A DNA stretch of 64,000 nucleotides from positions 62,001-126,000 of the forward strand of contig NZ_FNOR01000006.1 in assembly GCF_900107095.1 (NCBI RefSeq), written 5' to 3'. Source of the stretch: Collimonas sp. OK242. GTDB taxonomy: Bacteria > Pseudomonadota > Gammaproteobacteria > Burkholderiales > Burkholderiaceae_D. The notes beneath the pieces are model-generated. The model searched no databases, was not told the origin of the DNA, and was given only the letters and a program-made list of their open reading frames with translations. Below are positions 27,301 through 36,231 of the stretch, piece by piece. Each line of letters begins with the position of its first letter. Position 1 is the first letter of the stretch. A program made the translations under genes and the position numbers.

Positions 27301-30198
27301 GTCGAATTGCTGGAGCCGGGCAATATTGAATTGACGGCCAAGGGCCAGGATGGCAGCGGCTATCCTGCGCTCGCCAGCAGCTCGGTATGGGTGACCAAAC
27401 AAGGCGAATTGTGGTTCGATGGCGGGAACCAGGACCGCATCGATATCCTGCCTGAGAAAAAGACTTACCAGCCGGGCGAAAGCGCGAAGTTCCAGGTACG
27501 CATGCCATTCCGCTACGCTACCGCACTGATCGCGGTGGAGCGCGAAGGCGTGATCGAAACCCGGGTGGTGCAACTGACTGGCCAGGATCCGACTTTCAGC
27601 TTGCCGGTCAAGGCCGGCTACGGCCCCAATGTGTACGTCTCGGTGCTGGCGGTGCGTGGCCGCATGCGGGAAGTGCCGTGGTATTCCTTCTTTATCTGGG
27701 GGTGGAAAGAACCGTTGAACTGGTGGAGCGAGTTCAAGGAGTATCAGGCGCCAAGCGCTACCGTCGATCTGGCAAAGCCGGCCTATAAATACGGCATCGC
27801 TGAAATCACGGTCGGCACCGCGGCCAACCAGCTGGCGGTGACGGTCAAGGCGGATCAGCCGAGTTATGCGATCCGCACCGCCGCCAAGGTGGATATCCAG
27901 GTCAATCTGCCTAACGGCAAACCGGCGGCGGGTGCTGAAATCGCCCTGGCGGCGGTCGATGAAGCCTTGCTTGAGCTGGAACCCAACAAGAGCTGGGATC
28001 TGCTGGGAGCGATGCTGCAACGGCGCAGCTATGGCGTGGAAACCTCGACCGCGCAGATGCAGGTAGTCGGCAAGCGCCATTACGGCCGCAAAGCCATACC
28101 GGCCGGCGGCGGCGGCGGCAAATCTCCGACCCGCGAATTGTTCGATACCCTGTTGCTGTGGAAGCCGGCCATCGTGCTCGATGCTAACGGCAGGGCGCAG
28201 GTTGAGGTGCCCTTGAACGATGCCTTGACCAGTTTCAAGATAGTCGCAGTGGCGCAAAGCGGCGACAGCCTGTTCGGCAGCGGCGCCGTCAGCATCCGCT
28301 CGACCCAGGATCTGCAACTGATTTCCGGCTTGCCGCCGCTGGTACGCGAAGGCGACAATTTCAGTGCGCTGGTAACGGTGCGTAACACCAGCTCCCGCGC
28401 CATGCAAGTCCATGCCACGGCGCAGGTTGGCGGCTTGCCGGCTGCTGCGGCATTGCCGGCCAAGGATGAGAGCATTGCTGCCGGCGAGACGCGTGAATTG
28501 ATCTGGACCGTGACGGTGCCGGCGGACGTCGGCCAGCTGGTGTGGGAAATCAACGCCCAGGAACAAGGCGGTCCCAAGGTCAAGGACAGCATCAAATTTA
28601 CCCAGCGGGTGGTGCCGGCAGTGCCGGTGACGGTGCAGCAAGCTACCTTGTTCCAGCTCGACAAGCCGTTCAGCATGGCGCTTGCGCCGCCTGCCGATGG
28701 CTTACCGGGCCGCGGAGGCCTGGCGCTTTCGCTTGCGCCGTCGCTGGCTTCCGGCAGCGACGGCTTGCGCCGCTACTTCGTCAGCTATCCCTTCTCCTGC
28801 CTGGAGCAAAAGACATCGAAGGCGATCGGTTTGCGCGACGAGGCGATGTGGCAAAAGGTATTGAACGACTTACCGACCTATCTGGACAGCGACGGCCTGG
28901 CTTATTACTATCCGCCGAACGAGGGCAATGCGCGCCGCGGCAGCGATACCTTGACCGCCTATTTGCTGGCGGTGACGCAGGAATCCGGTTTTGCGATTCC
29001 GCAGCAAAGCCGCGACAAGATGCTGGATGGCCTGGCGGCGTTTGTGGAAGGCAAGATCACCCGCGATTTCTGGTCGCCGCAGAAAGACCTGGATGTGCGC
29101 AAGCTGGCGGCGCTGGAGGCGTTGTCGCGTTACGACCGGGTGCGGCCGGCGATGCTGGATTCGATCCAGTTGTCGCCCAATCTGTGGCCGACTTCGGCAG
29201 TGCTGGACTGGATCAATATCCTGCAACGCGTATCCAGCATTCCGGATCGCGCCAAACGCCAGGCCGAAGCCGACCAGATCATCCGGGCGCGCTTGAATTA
29301 CCAAAGCACGCGCATGGGCTTCTCCACCGAGAACAGCGATTACTGGTGGTGGCTGATGGCCAGCGCCGATGCCAACGCCAACCGGCTGGTGCTGACCATG
29401 CTGGAAAATCCGGCATGGAAAGAGGACATGCCGAAGCTGATCAACGGCGCCATCCAGCGGCAGCAGCGCGGTCACTGGTCCACCACCACGGCGAATCTGT
29501 GGGGCTCGCTGGCGCTGCAAAAGTTCGCCCGCAAATTCGAATCTGAAAAGGTAGGCGGTATCACCAAGGCCAGCCTGGAGCAGGGCGCGACTGTGAGCGG
29601 CAGCCAAAGCTACAACTGGCCTGCCGGCGCCGCCACGGCTGAAGTCGGCAAGCTGCAACTGCCGTGGCCCGCATCCGCCGCGCCGGCGGAACTGAAACTG
29701 ACGCATGCCGGCAGCGGCGCGCCTTGGGTGACAGTGCAAAGCCTGGCGGCGGTGGCATTGAAGAAGCCGTTTTCCAGCGGCTACCGGATCAACAAGAACA
29801 TCGTTCCGGTAGAACAAAAGGAAAAAGGCAAATACACCCGCGGCGATATCGTGCGGGTCGATCTGGAAGTCGATGCGCAATCCGACATGACCTGGGTCGT
29901 GGTCACCGATCCGATTCCGGCCGGCGCCACCTTGCTGGGTTCCGGCCTGGGTCGTGATTCGGCCATCGCCACCAGCAGCGAACGGCCGGCCGGCAATGCC
30001 TGGGTGGCGTATGAAGAACGCAGCTTTGAAGCGTTCCGTAGTTATTACGAATACGTGCCGAAAGGGAAATTCACCATGACGTATACCTTCCGCATCAACA
30101 ATCCGGGCCAATTCAGTTTGCCGCCGACCCGGGTGGAAGCGATGTATGCTCCGGAAATGTTTGGTGAAAGCCCTAATCAGAAATGGATGGTGAAGTGA
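24307..30198 (+). CDS. bacterial alpha-2-macroglobulin family protein
   Basis: A 1963-residue periplasmic protease-trap homologue (MG1/MG2, bait-region, thioester and C-terminal domains). A long charged N-region precedes a hydrophobic signal ending near QMAPAAQA (about 38-56); no lipobox is seen, so it is probably soluble rather than a lipoprotein. The thioester motif CLEQ is intact at residues 1498-1501 (in YPFSCLEQKTS). It is longer than the enterobacterial YfhM type (about 1650). The last 16 bases overlap pbpC, the classic pairing in which the trap guards a periplasm breached during wall damage. A terminator-like hairpin lies in codons 12-23. Confidence 0.93.
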   Translation: MQVAAERKKNNNSAVRFPGLFFFGRKFLGGAGARNTLALLLGMLGAQMAPAAQAANISSFAPQGEIAQVRQVRVNFSEAAVKFGDPKAPMPFDISCPEAGSGRWADERNWIYDFVRDVPPGTRCSFALKPGFKLLSGAAVSGKSVFQFNTGGPAVVNAMPYGEKIDEEQVFILIQNGAATSASILQHVYCEAEGVHERIPVKFIAAAERKQLLDHFADKINPDRVSTVQCQQRLPNDAAVRLVWDKGVSTPSGIASSQPQAFKFKVRPVFTASVSCERENANAACAPILPLRILFTAPVPRKLAEGVTLHAANGKLKPFFEKNDNDDTVSQLTFKPPFAEKSELSVDLPKGFRDESGRPLSNAAAFPLKVRMADYPPLAKFPSAPFGIIELNADATLPVTLRSVETSMLARSADGKVHPGTVSNLKVSDDQNIIAWLTKLRRYHETSITIDKKQVETRSIGLLAKQTGAKTLTLPPAPDSKDGVRPFEVIGIPLKDPGFYVVELESLKLGAALLGKAAPMYVRTSALVTNLSVHVKIGRQNGAVWVTTLDNAKPVSDAEVRISDCRGAELWRGKTDKQGIAMVPEFPLDGCRNGASTEPGHIDGFFVSARKSDEKGRADMAFALTSWNDGIESWRFNLPMDYDKSATVRAHTIFDRTLFRAGETVSMKHVIRTETMQGFGLLPNDKLPTRARITHQGSGQEYQFALSWRGQKNAETVFQIPKEAKLGSYEVVLDGGKVKSGVSGGDNTDTGDADSTDNDNGGYDQGRRSYSTGSFRVEEFRLPLLQGRITPPKTLIAPKEVALDVQLNYLNGGGASGQAVHITSLLRGKDIGFAGYDGYSFVKRNEDDGSADNQKIVADKLPVTLDKNGAGKTLVKDLPTITAPKELLTEMTYADPNGEIQTVASVTPIWPSAVVVGLKAGEWVSVKKKLTLTAVALNPAGQPQAGVPIEISGSSKQANSHRKRMVGGFYAYENTTAGSDLGPLCSGKTDARGLMICSVELLEPGNIELTAKGQDGSGYPALASSSVWVTKQGELWFDGGNQDRIDILPEKKTYQPGESAKFQVRMPFRYATALIAVEREGVIETRVVQLTGQDPTFSLPVKAGYGPNVYVSVLAVRGRMREVPWYSFFIWGWKEPLNWWSEFKEYQAPSATVDLAKPAYKYGIAEITVGTAANQLAVTVKADQPSYAIRTAAKVDIQVNLPNGKPAAGAEIALAAVDEALLELEPNKSWDLLGAMLQRRSYGVETSTAQMQVVGKRHYGRKAIPAGGGGGKSPTRELFDTLLLWKPAIVLDANGRAQVEVPLNDALTSFKIVAVAQSGDSLFGSGAVSIRSTQDLQLISGLPPLVREGDNFSALVTVRNTSSRAMQVHATAQVGGLPAAAALPAKDESIAAGETRELIWTVTVPADVGQLVWEINAQEQGGPKVKDSIKFTQRVVPAVPVTVQQATLFQLDKPFSMALAPPADGLPGRGGLALSLAPSLASGSDGLRRYFVSYPFSCLEQKTSKAIGLRDEAMWQKVLNDLPTYLDSDGLAYYYPPNEGNARRGSDTLTAYLLAVTQESGFAIPQQSRDKMLDGLAAFVEGKITRDFWSPQKDLDVRKLAALEALSRYDRVRPAMLDSIQLSPNLWPTSAVLDWINILQRVSSIPDRAKRQAEADQIIRARLNYQSTRMGFSTENSDYWWWLMASADANANRLVLTMLENPAWKEDMPKLINGAIQRQQRGHWSTTTANLWGSLALQKFARKFESEKVGGITKASLEQGATVSGSQSYNWPAGAATAEVGKLQLPWPASAAPAELKLTHAGSGAPWVTVQSLAAVALKKPFSSGYRINKNIVPVEQKEKGKYTRGDIVRVDLEVDAQSDMTWVVVTDPIPAGATLLGSGLGRDSAIATSSERPAGNAWVAYEERSFEAFRSYYEYVPKGKFTMTYTFRINNPGQFSLPPTRVEAMYAPEMFGESPNQKWMVK
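24340..24374 (+). terminator. terminator-like hairpin inside the 5' end of the alpha-2-macroglobulin gene
   Basis: AACAGC (24340-24345) and GCTGTT (24363-24368) form a 6-bp stem, with CC/GG pairing inside, followed by eight T (24367-24374). It lies only 33 bases after the start codon. It could be an attenuator, or it may mean that coding begins further on. Confidence 0.4.
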
Positions 30199-32456
30199 GT
30201 TCGATCTGCATTTCGGCTTGCATTTCGGTCGGCATCAGGCGTTCATCCCTGGGCGCTGTGTTGATGCTGGCCTTGAGCGCCGGCCCGGTGCACGCCCTGC
30301 AAAGCTACGCCGATGTGCAGCACGAATTCCGTTCATCGGAAGCCAGCTTGTACGATCGCAAGGGCCAGTTGCTGCAGCAGATTCGCCTGAATCCGAATGA
30401 ACGCCGCCTGTCATGGATAGCGCTGGAGGATGTATCGCCAGCCTTGCGCAACGCGTTAGTAGCATCGGAAGACCGGCGTTTTTACGCGCATAGCGGCGTC
30501 GACTGGAGCGCGGTGGCCGCCGCCGCATGGGGCAATTTATGGAACACCAAAACCCGCGGCGCATCGACCATCACCATGCAGCTTGCGGGTTTGCTGGACG
30601 ACGATCTGCGACGCCGCAGCGCGCCGCGTTCGATCAGGCAGAAGATGTCCCAGGTGATGGTGGCGCAACAGCTGGAGCGTAACTGGCGCAAGGACCAGAT
30701 CCTGGAAGCCTATCTGAACCTGGTCAGTTTTCGCGGTGAACTGGTCGGCATACATGCCTTGTCGCGGGTATTGTTCGGCAAGCATCCTAGCGGTTTGAGC
30801 CAGCGCGAAGCGGCGATCGCGGTGGCATTGATTCGCGGCCCGAACGCGACGCCGGCGCGGGTTGCTGAACGCGCTTGCCGCATCTTGCAAGAGCAGCATG
30901 CGGCGCAGGAGTGCAAGGGCCTGGAAGATTTCACTTTGCTGGCTTTGGTGCGCACCGGTTCGAATTCGGAAGTCATCGTCACCACCAGCGCGCCGCAACT
31001 AGCGCCGCATTTGGCGCGCAAACTGTTGCGCACGCCGGGACAAGCTGTGCGTTCAACGCTGGATGCCGGCGTCCAGCGTTTTGCCAACGATGCCTTGCGC
31101 CGGCAGTTGGCGTCTCTGGTTGAACGCAACATCGAAGACGGCGCCATCGTCGTGCTCGACAACGCCAGCGGCGACGTGCTGGCCTGGGTCGGTTCCAGCG
31201 GCGCGTTTTCCAACGCTGCCGAGGTCGACGGTGTGGTGGCTTTGCGTCAGGCTGGCTCGACCTTGAAGCCGTTTCTATACGAACTGGCCATCGAAAAAAA
31301 ATGGCTGACCGCCGCCTCGATTCTGAACGACGCGGCGATCAATCTGCCGACCGCCAGCGGTTTATATATTCCGCAAAATTACGACAAGCAGTTCAAAGGC
31401 CTGGTCAGTTTGCGCACCGCCCTGGCTTCATCCCTGAATATTCCGGCGGTGCGGACTTTGGTAACGGTCACGCCCACGACTTTCTTCGAACGTCTGCAAG
31501 GACTGGGTTTCCAGTTGCGTGAATCCGGCGATTATTACGGCTACAGCCTGGCGCTGGGCAGCGCCGATGTCAGCCTGCTGGCGCTCAGCAATGCCTATCG
31601 TGCGCTAGCCAATCAAGGGCGCTACAGCGGCGTGCGCACCACATTGACCGACCCTGCCGTCAAAATGAACCAGGTGATGGAGCCGGGCGCCGCTTTCATC
31701 ATCGGCGATATCCTGTCTGACCGCAGCGCCCGCAGCCTTACCTTCGGCCTTGAGAATGCGCTCTCGACGCGGATCTGGACGGCGGTGAAAACCGGCACCT
31801 CGAAAGACATGCGCGACAATTGGGCGGTCGGCTATTCGGATCGGTATACGGTCGGCGTCTGGGTCGGCAATGCATCCGGCTTGCCGATGTGGGATGTGTC
31901 CGGCGTAACCGGCGCCGCGCCGATCTGGCAAGAGGTGATGCAGTACCTGCACCGCCGTGGCCAGCAGCGGCAACAGATTCCGCAACAGCCGGCCGCTGTG
32001 GTGCGACAGGAAATTCGCTATGCCGACAAGATCGAAGCGCCGCGCCAGGAGTATTTTCTGGCCGGAACCGAGCAGAGCCTGATCACTACCGCCAAATCCG
32101 ACGATATCGCCATCGCCATACGCTATCCGACGCCTGGCATGCTGGTCGCGCTCGATCCGGATATCCCGCCGCAGCGGCAGCGCATACGCTTTGCGGCAGA
32201 TGGCTTATCCAATGGCTGGTGGCGGCTGGATGGCAAGATGCTGGCGCCGCCTGCGGGGAAAAATGGCAAGAAAGCTAGTCACCAGGCCGCAGCACCAGAT
32301 CCGCAACTGGCCCTCGACTGGATGCCATGGCCCGGCCGCCACGTGCTGGAATTGCTGAACCATGAAATGGCCGTGGTCGACCAGGTCCGTTTCGAGGTGC
32401 GCGGCGCGGTCGAGAATCTGGCGCCGCAGAAATCCGGCCGCAGCGGAAAGAAATAG
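30183..32456 (+). CDS. pbpC: penicillin-binding protein 1C
   Basis: Bifunctional peptidoglycan glycosyltransferase/transpeptidase-like protein, 757 residues. GT51 domain about 80-250, catalytic glutamate E96 in SEDRRFYAHSG and RGASTITMQLAG. Transpeptidase domain with STLK (359-362), SSLN and KTG (536-538, VKTGTSKDMRDNW). A C-terminal PBP1C domain follows (about 650-740). The N-terminal hydrophobic signal/anchor is about 10-38. The start overlaps the macroglobulin gene by 16 bases; a GTG at 30195 is an alternative. The pair is a well-known envelope-defence cassette. Confidence 0.95.
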   Translation: MDGEVSSICISACISVGIRRSSLGAVLMLALSAGPVHALQSYADVQHEFRSSEASLYDRKGQLLQQIRLNPNERRLSWIALEDVSPALRNALVASEDRRFYAHSGVDWSAVAAAAWGNLWNTKTRGASTITMQLAGLLDDDLRRRSAPRSIRQKMSQVMVAQQLERNWRKDQILEAYLNLVSFRGELVGIHALSRVLFGKHPSGLSQREAAIAVALIRGPNATPARVAERACRILQEQHAAQECKGLEDFTLLALVRTGSNSEVIVTTSAPQLAPHLARKLLRTPGQAVRSTLDAGVQRFANDALRRQLASLVERNIEDGAIVVLDNASGDVLAWVGSSGAFSNAAEVDGVVALRQAGSTLKPFLYELAIEKKWLTAASILNDAAINLPTASGLYIPQNYDKQFKGLVSLRTALASSLNIPAVRTLVTVTPTTFFERLQGLGFQLRESGDYYGYSLALGSADVSLLALSNAYRALANQGRYSGVRTTLTDPAVKMNQVMEPGAAFIIGDILSDRSARSLTFGLENALSTRIWTAVKTGTSKDMRDNWAVGYSDRYTVGVWVGNASGLPMWDVSGVTGAAPIWQEVMQYLHRRGQQRQQIPQQPAAVVRQEIRYADKIEAPRQEYFLAGTEQSLITTAKSDDIAIAIRYPTPGMLVALDPDIPPQRQRIRFAADGLSNGWWRLDGKMLAPPAGKNGKKASHQAAAPDPQLALDWMPWPGRHVLELLNHEMAVVDQVRFEVRGAVENLAPQKSGRSGKK

Positions 32457-32466
32457 ATTCAGCCTA

Positions 32467-32928
32467 TCAGACATTGTTCCGCATCTTGGCGGCATGTTCT
32501 TCCGCACCTTGTTTGCGCGCCGCTGCCGCAACTTCTTTCGTCACAATGGTTTTCCCGATCGGCGCCAGCGCAATACCTGCCAGCTTCAGGTGCTGGATGC
32601 CAAACGGAATGCCGATGATGGTGACGAAGCATGCGATTGCCGAGAGTACATGGCCGATAGCCAGCCAGACTCCGGCGAACACGAACCAGATGATATTGCC
32701 GACCAGGCCAAGACCGCCGGTGCCGATATCGTCTTGCTTTGTCATTTCCTTGCGGCTCACCGCTTCTTTACCGAAGGGGAAGAAGGTAAATTGTCCGATC
32801 ACAAAACAGGCCTTGCCCCACGGGATGCCGACTATCGTGATGAAGGCCAATACGCCAACCAGCCACCAGCCCAGGCCCATGAACACCCCGCCCAGAACAA
32901 ACCACAGAAAATTGCCGATGGCGCGCAT
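32467..32928 (-). CDS. YccF domain inner-membrane protein
   Basis: A 153-residue protein with two copies of the YccF repeat: FLWFVLGGVFMGLGWWLVGV with ITIVGIPWGKACF, then NIIWFVFAGVWLAIGHVLSA with VTIIGIPFGIQHLKLA. About four membrane helices. GGGAGA eight bases upstream sets the ATG at 32928. Function in the cell is not established. It converges on pbpC with a gap of ten bases. Confidence 0.9.
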   Translation of the reverse strand: MRAIGNFLWFVLGGVFMGLGWWLVGVLAFITIVGIPWGKACFVIGQFTFFPFGKEAVSRKEMTKQDDIGTGGLGLVGNIIWFVFAGVWLAIGHVLSAIACFVTIIGIPFGIQHLKLAGIALAPIGKTIVTKEVAAAARKQGAEEHAAKMRNNV

Positions 32929-33083
32929 ATCTTTTTCTCCCTGATGACAGCATGACAAAAGGCTAGCGGCCCATCGTCGCTGGAAATTGCAAAGAGAAAA
33001 TGTAACATCACGCGTAGCCGATCACAAGACAATCTGTGCCCGCTCTGGCGCTCGCTATCGGGCCGCAGCGTGACGGCAAGCCA

Positions 33084-33686
33084 CTACCACTTGCATCCGC
33101 CATCTTTCTTTGACAGCACTGCATCGGCGGCCAGCACCAGAGGCGCGATTAAGCCGAAGGGCTGGCCGAAGTCCTTGCAATCGGTGCGCGCGCTGCGTTG
33201 AATGTCTCGCGCCAGGCGACTATCCGGCTGGGCTTCCAGCGGATGCGTCTGCAATTGCGCGACGGCTGTTCCGTTGCGCCTCTCCTTCGGATCGATTGCT
33301 ATTTGCCTGGCCGTTTTCAGTGCTGCGTCGAGATCCACGCGAGGTTGCTGCTCCGTTGCCAGGGAGTTGTTTGGGGTGTCGTCCATGCTGTTTCTGCGCG
33401 GCGCCGGGGGCAAGGTTTGCGTTATCGTATTTGTGCTAGCAGGGGATTTGAGGAGACGAGAGCCGCGCTGCACGGCGGGCGGCGTAACGACTCGCGCTAC
33501 CGGCGCTGCTGCCGGCAACAGCAGTAGGGTGATCTCTGCCTGCGAGTTGCGGGCTGCTGCGACATCGGCCGCCTGACGGGGCCAAAACAAATGCATCAAA
33601 CCGATATGGAATAACAGGGACAGCAGTATGCCCACGCTCATTGCGCGCGGATGTGCCGCAGCAGGCCAAGCGGTCTTGTCAGACAT
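33084..33686 (-). CDS. hypothetical single-pass membrane protein
   Basis: A 200-residue protein: short cytoplasmic N-terminus, one helix (ILLSLLFHIGLMHLFW, about 20-35), then a Pro/Ala-rich periplasmic stretch and a C-terminal part ending DGGCKW with two cysteines. The layout recalls the anchor and spacer of TonB-like proteins but no TonB C-terminal fold is evident. I do not recognise a family. It follows the DUF2975/XRE genes by about 15 bases and may be the last gene of that operon. Confidence 0.6.
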   Translation of the reverse strand: MSDKTAWPAAAHPRAMSVGILLSLLFHIGLMHLFWPRQAADVAAARNSQAEITLLLLPAAAPVARVVTPPAVQRGSRLLKSPASTNTITQTLPPAPRRNSMDDTPNNSLATEQQPRVDLDAALKTARQIAIDPKERRNGTAVAQLQTHPLEAQPDSRLARDIQRSARTDCKDFGQPFGLIAPLVLAADAVLSKKDGGCKW

Positions 33687-33701
33687 TTTTATCAGCGCCG
33701 T

Positions 33702-33944
33702 TCAGGGTGTCGCATCCGGTTCTGTTGCGGCAGCTGCATTATCCGGCTGATAGCTCAACAGCTCACCCGGTTGACAATCCAGGTATCGGCAGATCGCCTC
33801 CAGGGTTTCCAGGCGTACTCCTTTTACCTTGCCTTGTTTTAACAATGACAGATTCTGCTCGGTAATGCCGATAGCTGCGGCCAGATCCTTCGATTTCGCC
33901 TTGCGTTTTGCCAGCATAACGTCCAGCGTAATGATGATGCTCAT
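33702..33944 (-). CDS. XRE-family helix-turn-helix regulator of the DUF2975 type
   Basis: An 80-residue Cro/CI-type DNA-binding protein: IITLDVMLAKRKAKSKDLAA, then IGITEQNLSLLKQGKVKGVR, the HTH of the YozG group, and LETLEAICRYLDCQPGELL. GAGGGCGAG precedes the ATG at 33944. It starts seven bases after the DUF2975 gene. Members of this group probably autoregulate the operon with the membrane protein. Confidence 0.88.
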   Translation of the reverse strand: MSIIITLDVMLAKRKAKSKDLAAAIGITEQNLSLLKQGKVKGVRLETLEAICRYLDCQPGELLSYQPDNAAAATEPDATP

Positions 33945-33951
33945 CTCGCCC

Positions 33952-34494
33952 TCATACAAACTGCCGATTTTCTGCATCGACCTCGCTGGCACGTTGCAGG
34001 ATGCGGGCGATAACGGTAATGCAGGCAGCCATGAACAGGGCGACTATCGCATTACCGTCAAAGCTGATGTTGAGCAGGCGATGTCCCACCGGCCGGGTGA
34101 TTGTCAGCCAGACGGAAGATAGCGATCCGCAAAGAAAATTCAGCAATACCCACCAGGCTATGCCGCGGCCGACCCGGCCCAGGTGGATGGCGGCTGCCGG
34201 CGAGAAATATTCACCTTGGGCATAGCGCTGGAACAGCGCGCGCAGTTGAAACAGGCCATATCCCAATGCCAGCAGCGGAATGTTGGTCAATACCACGCCG
34301 CCCAGCAATTGCCACCAGGGCAGGCTGGCCGGATCGATGCCCAGTTTGAGGCTTGGGTTGCTAAAGTCAGCAACGCAGGCAAGCGTTTCGGGGAACAGCC
34401 AGCTACCGATATTCAGGGCCAGCATGCCAACCAGCAGCAACATGGTGATGCTGGCCATGCGCTGGCTGGTTCGCGCAATATGATCTTGTTTCAT
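33952..34494 (-). CDS. DUF2975 membrane protein
   Basis: A 180-residue integral membrane protein with about four helices (20-40, 60-85, 115-135, 150-170). DUF2975 with a small XRE gene directly downstream is a recurring pair of unknown role. AAAGGA precedes the ATG. Sequence GLFQLRALFQRYAQGEYFS is the conserved cytoplasmic loop. Confidence 0.82.
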   Translation of the reverse strand: MKQDHIARTSQRMASITMLLLVGMLALNIGSWLFPETLACVADFSNPSLKLGIDPASLPWWQLLGGVVLTNIPLLALGYGLFQLRALFQRYAQGEYFSPAAAIHLGRVGRGIAWWVLLNFLCGSLSSVWLTITRPVGHRLLNISFDGNAIVALFMAACITVIARILQRASEVDAENRQFV

Positions 34495-34518
34495 GAAGCG
34501 TCCTTTGGGATGATCCTG

Positions 34519-34737
34519 TTATTTGTCATTGAGATGAATGGAAATACGAAAGACATTGCCAAGACGGGCCGCAGCCTGATCGGCCAAAGTGCTATGGAAA
34601 ACCATTTCAAGCGACGCGCTGATGCCAAGGTGCGGCAGGATTTTGCTGCAGAGGTAGAGCCCCAGTACGACAATCGCCAGCCAGGAAAAAAGCGCAGCCA
34701 GAAAGCGACGGGCTAGAGTGATGATGTTTTGCTGCAC
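34519..34737 (-). CDS. small hypothetical membrane protein
   Basis: A 72-residue protein from a GTG start with GGAGG four bases upstream. One helix (FSWLAIVVLGLYLCSKIL) and a short C-terminal tail. It lies 24 bases before the DUF2975 gene in the same direction, so it is probably the first gene of that operon. No family recognised. Confidence 0.6.
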   Translation of the reverse strand: MQQNIITLARRFLAALFSWLAIVVLGLYLCSKILPHLGISASLEMVFHSTLADQAAARLGNVFRISIHLNDK

Positions 34738-34779
34738 GACGCCTCCTTTTCGATAGGATGGTCGTATTTTAATATAAAA

Positions 34780-34796
34780 TTATCGTAAAACAATAA
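34780..34796. promoter_or_regulatory. candidate operator of the XRE/DUF2975 operon
   Basis: TTATCG and CAATAA flank TAAAA, an imperfect palindrome in the very A/T-rich leader of the operon, 43 bases before the first gene. A second TTATCG-type half lies near 34816. Assignment to the XRE protein is inference. Confidence 0.35.
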
Positions 34797-34863
34797 TAAA
34801 TGTCTATTTATTGATCATTTATCGTTAATTGTAATTTCTGGATGGATCTCGACCAGCCCTGGC

Positions 34864-35745
34864 TCACGCGGATTTTCGTTTCTCTACCCGCAGACCGTTG
34901 AATTTACCGCTGGCGAGCGCAGTCCCGAGCAGCGTAATGGCGCACCCGGCCAACATCGCCGGCGTGACTTTTTCATTCAGGAAAACAGCGCCCCAGAGCA
35001 ACCCGAAAATCGGTATCAGGAAAGTCACGGATGCCGCATAAGCGGCGCCGGCTCGTTCGATCAATCGAAAATAAAGGATGTAAGCAAAGCCGGTGCAGAT
35101 AACGCCAAGTGCCGCAACGCAGGTCCAGGTAGACGGTGCGACAGCATGCTGCGGCCAATACGACAGCGCCGGCGGCAGCAGCACGACAGAAGCGAAGAAC
35201 TGGCTGCCGAAGGCTACCACCAGCGGCTTGGCGCCGGCCAGATGGCGCTTCGAATAATTTACCGCAAAACCGTAAAATCCGGCAGCCAGGAGCGCAGCGG
35301 CAATCGCCTGCGGTACGCCGGGGACCCCGGCGCCCAAGGTATCCCACACCAGCACCACGACGCCGGCAAGACCCAGCAACAGACCGCATATTTGCTGGCG
35401 ACCCAGAGTTGACTGAAACCATGTCGCGGCGATCAACGCAGTCCAGACCGGTGTCGTCGCATTCAAGATCGAGTCGAGGCCGGCATTCACGTACAGCGTC
35501 GAATAAGCAAACAGGCCGAACGGAATCGCAGAATTGCAGATGCCGACCACAAACAAGGGCCACGCCTTGCTGCGACATTCGCTACGAGCGGCAGCGGACC
35601 GCAGCACCGGCAACAGCACCAGTGCGGCAATGCCGACCCGTAGGGCGATCAGTGCGAAAGGGCCGAACTCGGGAGCGGCAATCCGCAGGAATAGAAAGGA
35701 TGCGCCCCAGATTGCGGCGAGCAAGAGCAGTTCGATAAAATTCAC
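34864..35745 (-). CDS. EamA/DMT family transporter
   Basis: A 293-residue, ten-helix inner-membrane carrier made of two EamA repeats (about 1-135 and 145-285). ELLLLAAIWGASFLFLRIA at the N-terminus and LIPIFGLLWGAVFLNEKVTP in the second repeat are typical. Substrate unknown; relatives export amino acids or metabolites. It stands alone, with about 125 bases to the XRE operon promoter. Confidence 0.88.
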   Translation of the reverse strand: MNFIELLLLAAIWGASFLFLRIAAPEFGPFALIALRVGIAALVLLPVLRSAAARSECRSKAWPLFVVGICNSAIPFGLFAYSTLYVNAGLDSILNATTPVWTALIAATWFQSTLGRQQICGLLLGLAGVVVLVWDTLGAGVPGVPQAIAAALLAAGFYGFAVNYSKRHLAGAKPLVVAFGSQFFASVVLLPPALSYWPQHAVAPSTWTCVAALGVICTGFAYILYFRLIERAGAAYAASVTFLIPIFGLLWGAVFLNEKVTPAMLAGCAITLLGTALASGKFNGLRVEKRKSA

Positions 35746-35901
35746 GGGGAGTGCCCTTTAGCTGGCCGGCAGCAAGCGCCGTACAACTGAAACATAGGAC
35801 ATATCCGGATCCTGGACACTCTGGTTCTTGCGCTCGAATTCAGTAACACGACAGCAGTGACAGCGATAGTCAGACTTTGGCGAATGTTGAAGCTGGCTTG
35901 A

Positions 35902-36231
35902 TTAGTTATTTATTCTGTCAGGGATTTCCAAATTCATCATCGCCGAACTCAAGCATTTCCCGTGGGCGTCAAGAGCCAATGACCGCGTGACACCGCCGCC
36001 CAGGGCGCGCTGCATGACGAAATTCAACGCACCCAGATTCGGTAGCGCATAGCGCACCACGTCACCGCGCACGATGTCGGCGAAATGCGCCTTGACCAGC
36101 TCAGGGGTCAGGCAGTTTTCTAGCAGCGCATAATCTTTTTCCTGATAGGCAATCACCGAGATATTCGAGATGTCGCCTTTGTCGCCGGCGCGGGAATGGG
36201 CAAGGTCGCGTAGTTTCATCATCACTCTCAC
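35902..36231 (-). CDS. AtuA-associated small subunit (C-terminal AtuA-like domain)
   Basis: A 109-residue protein matching the domain that is fused to the C-terminus of AtuA in some bacteria: LRDLAHSRAGDKGDISNISVI and LNFVMQRALGGGVTRSLALD. The GTG at 36231 overlaps the upstream stop (GTGA); ATGs at 36222 and 36219 are alternatives. It probably forms a two-component enzyme with the upstream product. The reaction is unknown. Confidence 0.82.
   Translation of the reverse strand: MRVMMKLRDLAHSRAGDKGDISNISVIAYQEKDYALLENCLTPELVKAHFADIVRGDVVRYALPNLGALNFVMQRALGGGVTRSLALDAHGKCLSSAMMNLEIPDRINN

Noticed and set aside
26938-28641. 567-codon minus-strand frame opposite the macroglobulin gene
   Set aside because: Antisense shadow of a high-G+C gene; Arg/His-rich, no conserved motif.
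34183-34716. 177-codon plus-strand frame opposite DUF2975
   Set aside because: Shadow of the DUF2975 and small membrane protein genes; Gln-rich and without motif.
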